A DNA stretch of 64,000 nucleotides from Morchella semilibera. Taxonomy: Eukaryota > Ascomycota > Pezizomycetes > Pezizales > Morchellaceae. Position 1 is the first letter of the stretch, and each line of letters starts with the position of its first letter. The position numbers and the translations under genes were made by a program. The notes below the pieces were generated by a model. That model did not search any database, was not told the DNA's origin, and was given only the letters and a program-made list of their open reading frames with translations. The stretch covers positions 1,548,111 to 1,612,110 of the forward strand of contig WBVU01000010.1 of the NCBI GenBank assembly GCA_009192285.1, in the 5' to 3' direction. Shown here one piece after another: positions 48,468-60,427 of the stretch.

Positions 48468-49899
48468 TAAATACTTAAAAACGTCTTAAGTGCATGGTAC
48501 AGAACTAAGTCAAGTCCATTCTTGATCACTAATGAGGTAAATCACGTTAAATCTTTTAGCTTGTACCTCGGTGAGTGGTCAGGAGATGTCTCACTAGATC
48601 TCTTTCTAAATCATGTAAATTTGGAGGTCGAGGAGCAGTTATAAGTACACCTATTCTTTACACCTTAACTTCTTAACAATGCATGTAACTATAAGTGCGA
48701 TAGATCTAGAGTGATCGGATGAACCTAACATAGAATTTCTGAAGATATAAGAGTCATTAGCGGGATTTCTTTTTTTTTTTGTTTACTCCATTAATTGTAT
48801 GTCATTGGTGGGATGCTATATATATCTTACATGTAGCTCTCAATTTCACAGAATCACCTTGTGTCCTCCCAGATATAGATTCCTTGACCTCAATATGGCC
48901 AGGAATACCTGGTTTCCATATGTGGGTGAGCTGAAAGATAAATAAGGAATCACATACGGTACATGTAGGTAAACACCACATACAATACTTATTTGTAGGG
49001 TTGGCGAGGAATTGGTTTAAAACAGGCCTAAAATCTAGAGCATGATCTCTAGAATTCGATATCTTTTCCTTAGGGCAATGGCTATCGATCGGGTATAACA
49101 TCTAGCCATACGGTCGGTATTTGATTCAATTCAGCAGCGATAAGTGACCGCTTTTGTCGCTACATAATACAATAGTATAATGTAAACACAGGGCTTTAAT
49201 AAGGCGATGTTCCAATCTCCTATAGCAGAATGGAGAGTAATTAGAACTGGGCTCGCACGTGCAGAATAAAGAGCACTACATGTACAATGTATTCATCTAC
49301 GGCAAAGCAGATGACATGAGAAGCTTAGGTGTTCGGCAGAGTGCCGTTAAATTGATGTTTTGATAGCCTTTTAATGAGTGCCTAAAGTACATGTACATAT
49401 ACTTACATGTAAATGGTATAAAAGTAAATGTACTTCATGAGAGTGCAATAAATTATATAAAATGAGTCGATAACCAGATACTGAATACATATATATAACC
49501 CCTCAACATGTACTTGGGCACTCGGTAAAGATCGTGGGATCAAATAAGCTTGTACGCATTTCGACTCACAACTAACTCTCTGGGCGGTGTTGCCAGGGAG
49601 AAAACTAGCGTCTCAGAGGAACTCTGAAAGCTGTCAGGCACAATTGAGGGCTTACAGCCGCAATGCATCCCTGTTATGCACTCCACAACCCCACGAACTA
49701 GCACGCCCAGGTAATATCAGTGAGACCACACCATCTTCTTTCCCCGACCTTTTCCCCCGACCTTTTACTCTGTTTCTCGGATTCTCTCTCTTATTTTTCT
49801 TTTCGCTCAGCCCTCATCCCATTTTATACTCCTGCTCACTAGCCTAGAATTTGATACTTGATGCTCATAAGCTATCAAACAAACCCAACGTCTAGCTAG
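48468..49899. other. Intergenic region, 1.4 kb
   Basis: AT-rich, no supported gene. TACATGTA palindromes lie at 48838, 48960, 49277, 49388 and 49404. A T run lies near 48769-48780. The stretch 49730-49850 is pyrimidine-rich and probably belongs to the creC promoter and leader. Confidence 0.5.
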
Positions 49900-52423
49900 A
49901 TGTTCGTGTTACCTCCCCCTCCTCCGCGGTACCCAGGTACCGCTGGTGCTGGTCCATGGGGTACAGGAATTCCTGGATCTATGCCAGTGATTGAGACAAA
50001 CAATACCATATCGCATCCAAAAGGCCCCGAGCACCGATTTTCTGTTGGTGAAGGTTTGTGATGCCGCTTTAAACTCCCGGGCATAGGTCCGGACATAGGC
50101 CTCATTGATATCATCGCTAACAGGTGCAGGGGAATACGTACTGAAGGAAGACATATTCCTTGCGACCCCCCCTCCCCATCCTTCTGAAGCTCCTATCATC
50201 AACCCAAATCCTTTGAGCACTGCGCCGCAGCCCACGGTAGCTGGTACAAAGCTCTCACTCGTGTCCCTTAAAGATCGCAGCTCACAGCAATATCCCTACC
50301 GCAGCCAAACATTTCCCACTGGCAAAGAAAATCCAGAGAGTAGTTCAAGAACATCTGCCGAAACCGATGATCAAAGTTCTATCGGAAAGGCGGCTTCGGG
50401 GAGCAGTGCGTCTCGAAATGGGGATACCGTGATACAAATGCACCCCGAGAAATTCGGGGGAGGAAATTCATCCTTATCCCCGGTCACTGGGAAAGATCCA
50501 GCAAAGAGAAAAAAGCCAAAAAATAATATCGCGAAAAATAACTCGTCTTTTGTCTCAAGAATCATTCCGCATGAAAATCTAGTCAAAAGACTTTCCGAGA
50601 GGAATGATGAAGACCTATTCGTTTTTGCAAACATCAATAGGGCATTCAACTGGTTAGATATGGACTCCACGAATAAGGTTCAATATTTCTATCTTACCAT
50701 AACTTTTAAAAACCCAAGGACTTATATCTTTTATTCTCTATAGCAAGAGCCCTTGTCCAAGATCCTTTTCACCAAGGCACATCCAATTTGCCATGATGTC
50801 AACCAGATTACCAGGAGTTCCAGCCATTTAGACGTGATTATTGGTTTTTCTACTGGAGACATAATCTGGTTTGATCCAATGTCAAACAAATACGCGAGGC
50901 TGAACAAGAATGTAGATCTTCACCTTTTGGAAGGAGAGAGAACACCTGCTAACTGAATATAACTTTCACGGACTAGGGAATGATAAACTCGCATGCCGTT
51001 ACTGATATCAAGTGGCTGCCGCGGTCAGAAAATCTATTTCTGGCTGCACATCAAGACGGTTCCTTGATAGTTTACGATAAAGAGAAGGAGGATGCGTTGT
51101 TTGTGCCTGAAGACACCCCAGACGCGTTTGGGGTGGCAGAAGACCCTGCGCCAACTAGTGGAACTGCGAACCTTATGAAGTACTTTGCAGTAAAAAAGTC
51201 CGTCGAATCAAAAAACCAGCGGACCAATCCTGTATCATATTGGTCAGTATCCAAGAGTGCAGTCACGGCTTTCTCCTTTTCGCCAGATTATGAACATATT
51301 GCAGTGGTTTCAGAAGATCAATGTTTACGGGTTATCAACTTCGTAAAAGAAAAGTAGGCCCCATAATCTTCATTGGTAAGAACATGACGTTTACATTGCG
51401 CAGGTTATTGGATGTCTATAGCAGTTACTATGGTGGCTTGATGTGCGTTTGTTGGTCTCCGGATGGAAAATACGTTGTTACTGGGGGTCAGGACGACTTG
51501 GTTTCCATCTGGTCCTTTAACGAGCGCCGCATCGTTGCACGTTGTGAGGGACACCACTCTTGGGTTTCTAGTGTCGCATTTGACCCCTGGCTATGCGATG
51601 ACCGTACATATAGGTTTGGGAGTGTTGGCAACGATTGTAGGTTGTTATTGTGGGATTTCAGCGTTGCAATGCTTCACAAGCCAAAAGCGGTACGGCCCTT
51701 GTTTCAAATGTAACTGTGAGAGGCTAAGCCCCTCTTGCAAGAGGGGTTTTCGTCTTGACATAAAGTTCTGACGTCTGTGGCTACGATATATAGGCAGCTG
51801 CTCAGCAACACCGAGGAAGCATGTCGTCGCATAATCACCAGTATCCTGCTGGTAGGATACAGACGGATAGCTTATCAGGCAGGTTGAGATCAGATTCTAA
51901 CATCGCTGCCTCAGTTCATGTTCATGATGAAAATGGCGACGGAATTTCAGTTCATGGTGTTCAGGAGCGTGCACGGACTGCCGTTCTTCCGCCGATCATG
52001 GTAAGTCCAAGCCCTTATCTTATCGCAGGTTTTTCCGAAGTAGGCACCCGCCTCGTTGAAACTCGTCCATACGGATTGGTAGGCTCACCGCACACAGTCG
52101 AAAGTGATCGATCCGGAACATCTCACCCAAGTTATTTTCCGGGAAGACTCAATTATAACAACATGCGTAGATGGTAAGCAACCAGCCTTTCCTTAACCTA
52201 GTAGCTCGGCTCCAAATCTGCCCTGATTAGAGCTACAGGGATCTTTGACATAAGTAACCGAACTTGTTCGCAAAGAGGAGTCCCTTAGAAGGAAGGCTAA
52301 TTTTTTGCGCGATAAAAATTTTTTCTCTGTGAATTAATAGGTCACTTGAAAACCTGGAATAGACCACACATCAATCAGGATAGCAACGGCAGCGAGGCGA
52401 CTCTTTCCGCCGCCGGGAGTTGA
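49900..52423 (+). CDS. creC: Catabolite repression WD40 protein CreC
   Basis: Eight exons: 49900-50053, 50124-50677, 50744-50911, 50977-51353, 51404-51689, 51794-52000, 52098-52173 and 52341-52423; 634 residues. The start is [18 protein letters not shown]. Family landmarks: [49 protein letters not shown], then WD40 repeats ([82 protein letters not shown]) and the last repeat reassembled across short exons ([20 protein letters not shown], then GHLKTWNRP). In Aspergillus nidulans CreC forms a complex with the deubiquitinase CreB and stabilises proteins of carbon catabolite repression; human relatives are WDR20/DMWD. The downstream neighbour on the same strand is CreD. The gene looks intact. Confidence 0.95.
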
Positions 52424-54490
52424 TTTCGGTGTTCTTGCAATTTCTGGGTTTTTCCCCTGCTATTTTCTTCCTTATTTCAAATTTCGACCATTGGCTTTGT
52501 AGTTGTTGTTGGCTTCGTTTCGAAAAAAGAAAGTTGTTGGCAATGTTGCTGCCATGTGCCCATAGCTTTTTCTAGAAAATCTGTTGCAGATTGATCGTCC
52601 CACAAAGTATATCGGCTAAAAATTACTCTATGGTGGCAATTAATAAAATCAGATGATATGATATTGGAATCTGAGTTTGCAACGAACGAAGGGAGGGGAT
52701 TTTGGACATCGCCTATCAGCTGAGTTTTGACCCATTCTCGCTGCAGAAGGGCGAATCCGGCGATAGCACCTCGACCATGGGTCAAGAAGACTCAACGTCT
52801 TTGTATGGTATGGATGAAAGAGTGGCGCTAAGGATCCTAGAGTGAGAACCAAGTGAGAAAGTGGGGCTCCCTATCTGAATCAGTTTGATACTCTACGCGT
52901 GTTGCGCTACTAATAGGGACTCGTGGCTCATTCTTGGATTTCCACTTGCTGCTGCTCTGTGTTCCCAAGATAAACGCCCAGAAAAGTAACTACATGTAGT
53001 CAAGATGTCGAGTGTGGGGGTCACAGATGCCGGATGGAGGTCAGATGTGGTAAACTTTTGCGGTGGGCAGACAACCGCAGGAACAGGTAGGGGTGAGGAA
53101 AGAGACCCACCTGGGCCCTTGTTAACAATTCTAGGAAACATTAGGCTGAATCTGTGAAGGTGGAATGAATGTGTAACTGAGATATATATCTTAATTGGAG
53201 CATGCTCACTCTAGGACCAGGTACTTTGTGGTGCGTATACTCACAAGTAAGAAGTAAAGTGCTACTACTACTACTACTACTTACAGTAGGTACATGTACT
53301 TGTAGACTTACTCACGATGGGGGGTGGGGGCTCTGAAGATACAAACAATAGCATGTGCTGTGTGCTACTATTCTACCTACCTACATTAACATACTACATG
53401 TAGGTACTGTACTCTTCAATGTGGCTGTCTAATACTCTAGAGTAGGTACATGTATGTGGGCGCAGGTGTATCAGATGCATGAGCCCGGGGGATATTCCGA
53501 GAGGGAAAGATGGTGCCTGGCGTGTGCCTTACATGCGCGTAGGCAGGGGAGCAAGACTTTGGGCACAGCCAACGGGATATTCTTGCTGAGAGAGATGAGG
53601 ATGAATCTCATCCTATGATTCCTTATCCCACCGTCAAACACCCTTGGACCCCTTATAGAAGGCGTTGAAGCTTGATGTATGTATCTACCTACATACTTCG
53701 ATGCGGCAGTAGGGGCGGCAACTAGACAACTTTATTCCTAGGGTTGTGCCTTGGAAGCCTTGGACTTTCCTGCCCTGATGTCTTCCGGAAGGGTAAGGGC
53801 TATTTATTACTGTTACATACACTCGTCAATTAACAAGATCAGCGTTGCCGGAGCTAGATCCCGGGCGGCGGCGGCGGCGCGTCACTTGCTTGGAGGCTGG
53901 GATATTCTTTCATGTATTCTTTGTTGCTGGCACGAACTGGCGTTGGTGGAGCCCTACTCTAAGCAAAGTGAAGGTCGAAGAGTGGGATCGCGGACAACGG
54001 ACGGCGAAGTGCGATGATACCAGTCGATAGTACGATACGTACCTACATGTACTTACTGTCAAAGGGCTCGTGCGATAACTGCAGGGGCGGTTATGGAGGA
54101 AGACGGAGAGTCTCCCTCATGGGCGGGCCGGGGGTTTATGAAGAGGGTCCCGCACTGCCCGTCCGTTTATTTTTCTTCCGTGCAGTTTCGACCAGATCTT
54201 CCATCCCATGATAGATAGCCTCCTTCTCCTCCGTGCGTACGGCAATTTATTCACGCATTCGTCCCAACACAGGCTGCTCAGCTGAACCTCCTCCCACTCG
54301 CTCTGCTGCAGAAGAATTACTAGCTACATTGCAAGTCGAACAGGGCCTGTGTTCCTTCAAAAGCCCCGCCGAACCCACTGCCTATCCAGTTTTTTTTTTT
54401 TCCTCTCTGAGACCTACTAATTAAGCTGTCCCAATAATCCTGTTGACTCAACCACTGATATTCGTGCGCCCTCAAAAATACACTTTCAAC
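52424..54490. other. Intergenic region, 2.1 kb, between creC and creD
   Basis: No supported gene. TACATGTA palindromes lie at 52991, 53291, 53395, 53447 and 54044. A (CTA)n run lies at 53262-53280, followed by many TAGGTAC/CTACCTAC words. A (GGC)n-type run lies near 53865-53880. The creD promoter must lie in the 3' part. Confidence 0.5.
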
Positions 54491-56714
54491 ATGCCTCTTT
54501 TACAACGGAGCCATAGCCATACGATTCCGTATTGCGACATCAGGTATGTCTTCCTGCCCTTTTCTTTTCTTTTTCTTTTCGCTCCCGCTGCGCTATTGAT
54601 TTCGTGCACGTAAAGTCCCCTCCTAACGTGAACTTTCTATAGGCTTGACGAAGATGTAGTCGTTTTTCGAGGACCTCCATCTGAGTCCGCAGGTGCTATA
54701 CTCAAAGGCAAATTGGCCTTCTGCCTAACAGAACAGATACCTGTTCGTGGGATAACGTTGACTTTGGTTGGAATGAAGCGTCTACAGTACGTGGTGAACC
54801 CAGAACGAAAATAATGGGGAAAAAAAAACTAACAATTTTTTTTTTTTGCGCAAACCTTAGTTGGCAAGAGAGAATGTCTACAGTGACTGGGATCACAATG
54901 AAAACCATTAAGCACGAGGAGCTCGTCTACGAAAAGAAATGGCAGTTTTTAGAATTTGACCATAAACATGCTGTGACTCTTAGGCCAGACAACTACGAGT
55001 ATGAGTTTGACGTAGCGTTACCTGGAGGTAAGCAGCCCTTTCCCTTTCGGCCATACATCCGAGCGGCAGTATTAACTAGGAATTCTTGTACCACACAGAT
55101 CTGCCCGAGTCGATCGAAGGGCTGGAGAATGCACACATATTTTATCGGCTAAAGGCAGTTATTGATAGACCGAGGTTTTCCCAGAACATTGTTGCTAAAA
55201 AGGTATGGGCTCCGCCTTAGCAACTATATAGTGTATTTTATTGACTGGGAAGTATTAGCACGTGAGGGTTGTCAGAACCCTAAATGCTGGCGCTTTGGAG
55301 TTATCACAAACCATGTCTGTGGAAAATCTCTGGCCGAACAAAGTTGAATACTCAATTAGTATTCCAAATAAAGCAGTTGTCTTTGGTAGTTCTATTCCTG
55401 TCGACATTGTTCTTGTACCGCTGCTTAAAGGCCTGTCTGTTGGTAAGGTAACATGCAGTTTAAAAGAATTGCACAATTTCTCGATACCGCACAAGGAAAA
55501 CACTAGATCGGACATGAGGTCGATCATTACGCAAACCTTTGAAGGCGGTGATATGGTGCAGGAGGCGGATGAGGATGAGGATCTGGGGAGGTGGAATTTA
55601 CATCAGCGCGTAGAGCTGCCGAAGACCCTTGCGCGGTGTGTGCAGGACTGTGAGGTCGACTCGATCAAAGTGCGACACAAGTAAGTACCAAAAGGGTTCG
55701 TTATTGCATAATCCGTACTGACAGTCTTTTTAGGCTCAAATTCACTATTCAACTTCATAATCCCGATGGGCACACCTCCGAGCTCCGTGCTTCGCTACCC
55801 GTCATGTTATTTATTTCACCAAACTTACTCATGGCTGAAGATAACATCATTCATAATAATGCTTGCATGGAGGACAGCGAGGACATTCATGGAGCTTATG
55901 CGCCTCCTCGTTATGATGACCATTACCTTGACCGGTTGTATGAAGGAATTCCTCATGATCGCTTTGAGACACCACTCCCATCTGGCGCAAACACCCCCGC
56001 AGTACTATCTCGAAACAATTCACATGAAAACCTGGCAGCTCTCTCAATGATGGACTCAGGAAGAATATCAGGGGCCGCCAGCCCATTACGAATTCCAGAT
56101 GTAAATTCTGGGAGGTGGTCTGCCAATAGATCTAGGGTAGCCACCCCAGGCTTCCCATCACCTCCGACAGCCGCCGGAGGCTTTTCCGACGCCGAGCTTA
56201 TTACTAGATTAAACAACCACCACCAAGATGGTGACTACTTTTCAGGTAGAACAGGGAGATCTACGACAAGCGGACCTAGCACCAGATCTCATTCACCTGA
56301 AGACCACTCACGTGGTGAGGAGGATGATTTAGACCTCAATGAACTATCTAAAGTCCCTTCATATACCACTGCTGTGCGACAAGGCATAAAGAATCTTTCT
56401 ACAAGCTCTACTCTTCCACAATATGAGAGTGGGACTAGGAGCAATCCTGAGAGTACAACAAACACTCCTAGACACAGTCCTCCTACATCGTTTACAATGC
56501 CCGTTCCGAACTCGGGAGGGGTGGTCACGAGGGAAGGGGGTCAAGGCTTTGGGGAAGAAGTTTAACTACAAATGACACGCATAGCACCGTTGAGGCCAAT
56601 ACCGGACATGGACATGGAAATGGACATAGAATTACGGGAGGGCTGGGTGGAATAAGTGCAGGTCTCGCCGATGCAGAGAGGAGGATCAGACTGCTTCAGT
56701 TGAGAGGACGATGA
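54491..56714 (+). CDS. creD: Arrestin-related trafficking adaptor CreD (Rod1/Art4 family)
   Basis: Exons: 54491-54543, 54643-54786, 54861-55027, 55099-55202, 55259-55680, 55734-56489 and probably 56585-56714; about 591 residues. The arrestin N domain reads IRLDEDVVVFRGPPSESAGA, LKGKLAFCLTEQIPVRGITL; the C domain SVENLWPNKVEYSISIPNKA, FGSSIPVDIVLVPLLKGLSV. A PPxY motif (APPRYDDHYL) should bind the WW domains of a Nedd4-type ligase (HulA/Rsp5); a second, partial site is KVPSYTTAV. In Aspergillus CreD opposes CreB/CreC in carbon catabolite repression and promotes ubiquitination of transporters. If read through, the sixth exon ends at 56565 (GFGEEV). The conserved tail LADAERRIRLLQLRGR lies just downstream in another frame, so a last intron (GTTTAC at 56490 to CATAG at 56584, or an AAGAAG acceptor 24 bases earlier) is proposed. 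Confidence 0.92.
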
Positions 56715-59122
56715 TACGAGGATGAATTAAGACTTGCTGGGTATATATCTTATGACTAAACAATTGCGACGGCGGAAACATTATGACGATCTTTATCCCC
56801 TTCTATTTTTGATTATGCATTTATTTGCGGTTGGTAGAGGGTTGGCGTTAGGGTTATTTTCTTTTTTTTAGACTAGATGGCATCACTTTCTTTCTATTCC
56901 ATTTCCTCCCATTAGTACCTCCCCTCATTCTGTCTCACAATTCATGTAGTTATGTATGTACATGGTATTCTGATAATACTTCAATGAACGTTTTTGGCAG
57001 TTCTAGCAGCGCAGGTTGAGTTTCGATTTCTTGCGCACTATTTTCTTACAGGTGTATCACTTTACGGGCGTACCTCGAGAAAATTGTGGTGCAAAGTTTA
57101 TTAGTTTATACATACATGTACAGAGCCTAGTAGAATTATTATAGATATGGGTCTTGCATTGGCCCTTAAAGGAATTTCTGCTGTAAGCTCCATCTTTTTT
57201 TCCCCCAAATATGCAAAGCAGGTTATCACTATCATGCGTTGAGAGGCTGTGGGCTAGGGGTTGTGCGGGATTGATATGGGGTGGCCGTGGAGGAGAGGTT
57301 CCCCAGCCGCGCATGGGGGTGAGTTCAATCCCCACCCCCGGAGGACTAACTTTTTATTTTTTTATTTTATCCCCCCCCCCCCTTTAAGGGCCTATACTTT
57401 AAATCGATCTCAGTACTAAAGTAGGCAACCGCTTGCGGACTTTTTAAACTTTCTTGTCAACTACTAGTGGGTTTTGAAAACAGACTAGTATGCAAGCAAA
57501 CTTACCAGGTTACTGGCCCGGAAGAATTTAAGCTAAATGGTTCCCAGATATTGCGTGCGGGTAAATATTTAGCCGCCATCACATTAGGTGAGGTGGGCTG
57601 ATTAAGTTAGAGCACTAACCTTTACTAGATTAGCGATTTTCTGTCACACAATCAGATGCTGTAATAAATTAGCAGTAGCGATTTGCTGTGGTCTGATATG
57701 CGCGAGTGATCCAACATGAAGGGTTGGCTAATTAGTGGTCTGAGGTCCCTGCGTGACATGTATGTGGGAATAACAATACGACCTCAGACGATAGTTCTTT
57801 AGCGAGAAATGTCCTCGCTGTTCACATCATTCGATTTTGGCTGTCAAAGGCTTTATTTCCAACAGAACTTGGTATATTATATACATGTATATATATACGT
57901 GGCTAGCCTTGGCATTATCTACAGAGCAACCTGAAGAATTTTTGGTATCGTGAGGGTATTGTAGTAGATTATCCCATTACATACAAGGAAAGTGTACGGT
58001 ATACTGTGGATAATGGGGTGACATACATTAATATATGGCCTGACTAGCCAATGAGAATCATTAGGATTCCTTTTTAGGTTTTGGGTTATTGTGGCGCCAC
58101 AATAGATCCAGGTCACAGATTGTTATGACCACTTAGATTTTCCGAGATGCCGAGGCTTTGTGGCGGGTATGTAAGTACTTCTATATATACCTATACATAA
58201 GTATATGTTAGGAATCTACATACCGCATTAGTTCGTCTCAGTGGACACTTGTATTGATGTTGAAATTGTTTTAGTCATTTGTCTTACAAGCGCCCCCAAT
58301 CTTCCCTCATACCTAAAATTAAAAGGCAACTTCGACGACTGTGTAACCGTCCGCCGAGACGAATTACTGCACCATCAAAGAGACCAGTACAATTTCGTGG
58401 CTGGAGTCTGCCTGACTTACGGCCAGTACACACAATACCAGAATACGGTATTGCTATGGTATAATGGTCAAGACTCGGGTCCACACGACCCCTTATCGCT
58501 ACATCGCCTATTGCATCCCTCTTTTCTGGTGCAATATATATACACATTGCCTCCAGCCTCCGGTCGAAGCCAAAACCCCATTCTCCCAATCTACTTTGTT
58601 TTATTGCTTCCAACGTACAGGTGCGGGAGATCGGGCGTTTGTCATTGGTCGATCGTTACTAAAACGGCCAATTCAGGTTGTAGAGTCTAATAAAGAGTAG
58701 GTAAGAGTAACAATCTTCAATATTGATAAGCCTGGGGCGTAAGGTTTCTCGAAGCACAATATCTACGGAGATAAAAACAACTTAATCAAAGATATTACCA
58801 ACAGAGCCACGGCCAGGTAAACCGAGAATGGACAGGCTCATTATGTTAAACAATTCGAATTATAAGTACATGTAGTTGCTAGTTCGGGTTGAATAACTGA
58901 GCAGCCCTACACTTACAGGGGTGGAGTAGTCCAAAGATATGTAAGGCTTTAATATCGTGTGCAACACTGATAGTAATCAATACTCCTAATAGACCACAAA
59001 AATCTAATAGTAAGCTCTGAAAATCCTGTAAGGGACTTGCAACTAGACCTTAGAGAGGGCATTACTACGGTTTAAAGAAGCGCTATTAGTAGTATAATTA
59101 CGTACATATACCCATCGCCGCA

Positions 59123-59302
59123 TATAGTGCAGCCCGATAGTGGCATGTGATCCGGAATGGAAATATCCCTATGCTACTATCGCGAACACGGCCGTATCGA
59201 GAATAAGTTTTGCCTGTGCCGATTCGTCCAGGATTGGCCAATAACATGCTATTATTGAGAATATGCTATTGTCGAGTATATTACTGTCGAGGTTCCGCTG
59301 TA
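59123..59302. mobile_element. Pogo-like miniature inverted-repeat element (no coding capacity)
   Basis: About 180 bp bounded by TA. The left end reads TAGTGCAGCCCGATAGTGG. The complement of the right end reads CAGCGGAACCTCGACAGTAA. The two align over about 20 positions, with differences mostly C/T or G/A. The TA target site and CAG(T/C)G start are typical of the Tc1/mariner-pogo superfamily. No transposase is present. Confidence 0.6.
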
Positions 59303-59367
59303 GTACCATAGTAGATACTACGCTACTAATCCCTGCCTCATTTTTAGTATTATAGTTATAACGTTAG

Positions 59368-59502
59368 TACAGTACAGTCCCGCTATGGGAATGTGACAAT
59401 TCTACATCCAAAAATATCCTCTAAGAAGTGCCCAGTTCCCTGCTAAGATCCAAATTACATATCCTTGGAGGCCAAATATCCTTATAACGAGATTGTGCTG
59501 TA
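59368..59502. mobile_element. Pogo-like miniature inverted-repeat element, second
   Basis: About 135 bp. The left end is TACAGTACAGTCCCGCTATG and the complement of the right end is TACAGCACAATCTCGTTATA. They match over 20 positions except for C/T and G/A differences, with TA at both borders. Tc1/mariner-pogo type, non-coding. The C/T-biased differences suggest age, or repeat-directed mutation of the RIP kind. Confidence 0.65.
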
Positions 59503-60427
59503 TCAGATGTACGCTCACAGCCAGTTAACTGCTACACTCCATGTAAGCTTTGATAATGGGCATTGAAATTGTGCGGTATATAGTTACTGGAGGAAGGGGG
59601 GGGGGGGGAAGAGGAGGAGGAGGAGGAGGAGGAGAGAGCCAGAGATGTAGATGGGGCGCTGGGGGTTTAAATTGTGTTTTAAATATATATATCTACATGT
59701 ATATACGTAAGTACCCACATGTATATATAAGTACATGTACATGTAGCGGTCCAAGCACTGTTTTCTTCGGGGAATTAAGACATACAGTACCAAAAATGGG
59801 GATGTAGTAGATACCATAGCAATACGGTAACGTGAGAGACCTCCGAATTAAATCGGGACTTCAACCATTATACCATAGTAATGCTGTAGTAATACCGCAG
59901 TGTCATGGTATTCTGGCAGATAATGTACTGGATACACCCGCTACTGTAGTCCCGACACTAGCTCAGGGTCTTGCGATATTTGAGTGCTGGGTCTAGGGCT
60001 CGGATCGCTTGATTGCCATATTTTTCAAGAATCATGATCACAAAGTCGAAAATTCGGTATGTTGAAAAAAAAAGAAAGTGCAAATATGTACATAGCCATC
60101 ATATTGATGTAGCACCAGGCCTCGGTGGTAAGCCTCCTCGTCACTACAGGCGTCATTGTTTTGGTGGTCGAGACTACGTCAGGGTCCAGTGGGGCTGCAT
60201 GCAGGCGCAGATAGGCGAGTGCATGGATCAATCTACCCTGTTCTAGCCCCCCCGAGGTCTTGGCGCTAGCCATGATATATTCCCCGCGTTAAGACCCCAA
60301 ACTTGGAGCTATCAACAATACATCAAATCTACACAACAAAGCGTACAGATTTTATCGGAATCGATTGATACATCCATAAATACACATAATAAGTGCCCAC
60401 AATGCTAGGTCTAGGTAAAAAAGAAAG

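Larger units (their letters stand above)
56715..60427. other. Intergenic region, 3.7 kb, with miniature DNA-element remains
   Basis: No supported gene. The open frames at 58241-58690 (plus) and 58284-58613 (minus) overlap and carry no motif. A C run lies near 57371-57382, a G run plus (GGA)n at 59588-59634, and TACATGTA palindromes at 57113, 57882, 58867, 59694, 59732 and 59738. Two TA-flanked inverted-repeat elements are listed separately. The missing 5' exon(s) of the Slm1-like gene probably lie within the last few hundred bases. Confidence 0.5.

Noticed and set aside
57250-57345. tRNA-like 3' portion (GGGGGTGAGTTCAATCCCC)
   Set aside because: It has a T-arm-like hairpin, but no matching acceptor stem, D-arm or anticodon arm could be placed upstream.
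58241-58690. 149-codon open frame with an overlapping minus-strand frame
   Set aside because: Overlapping frames on both strands and no known motif; probably chance.
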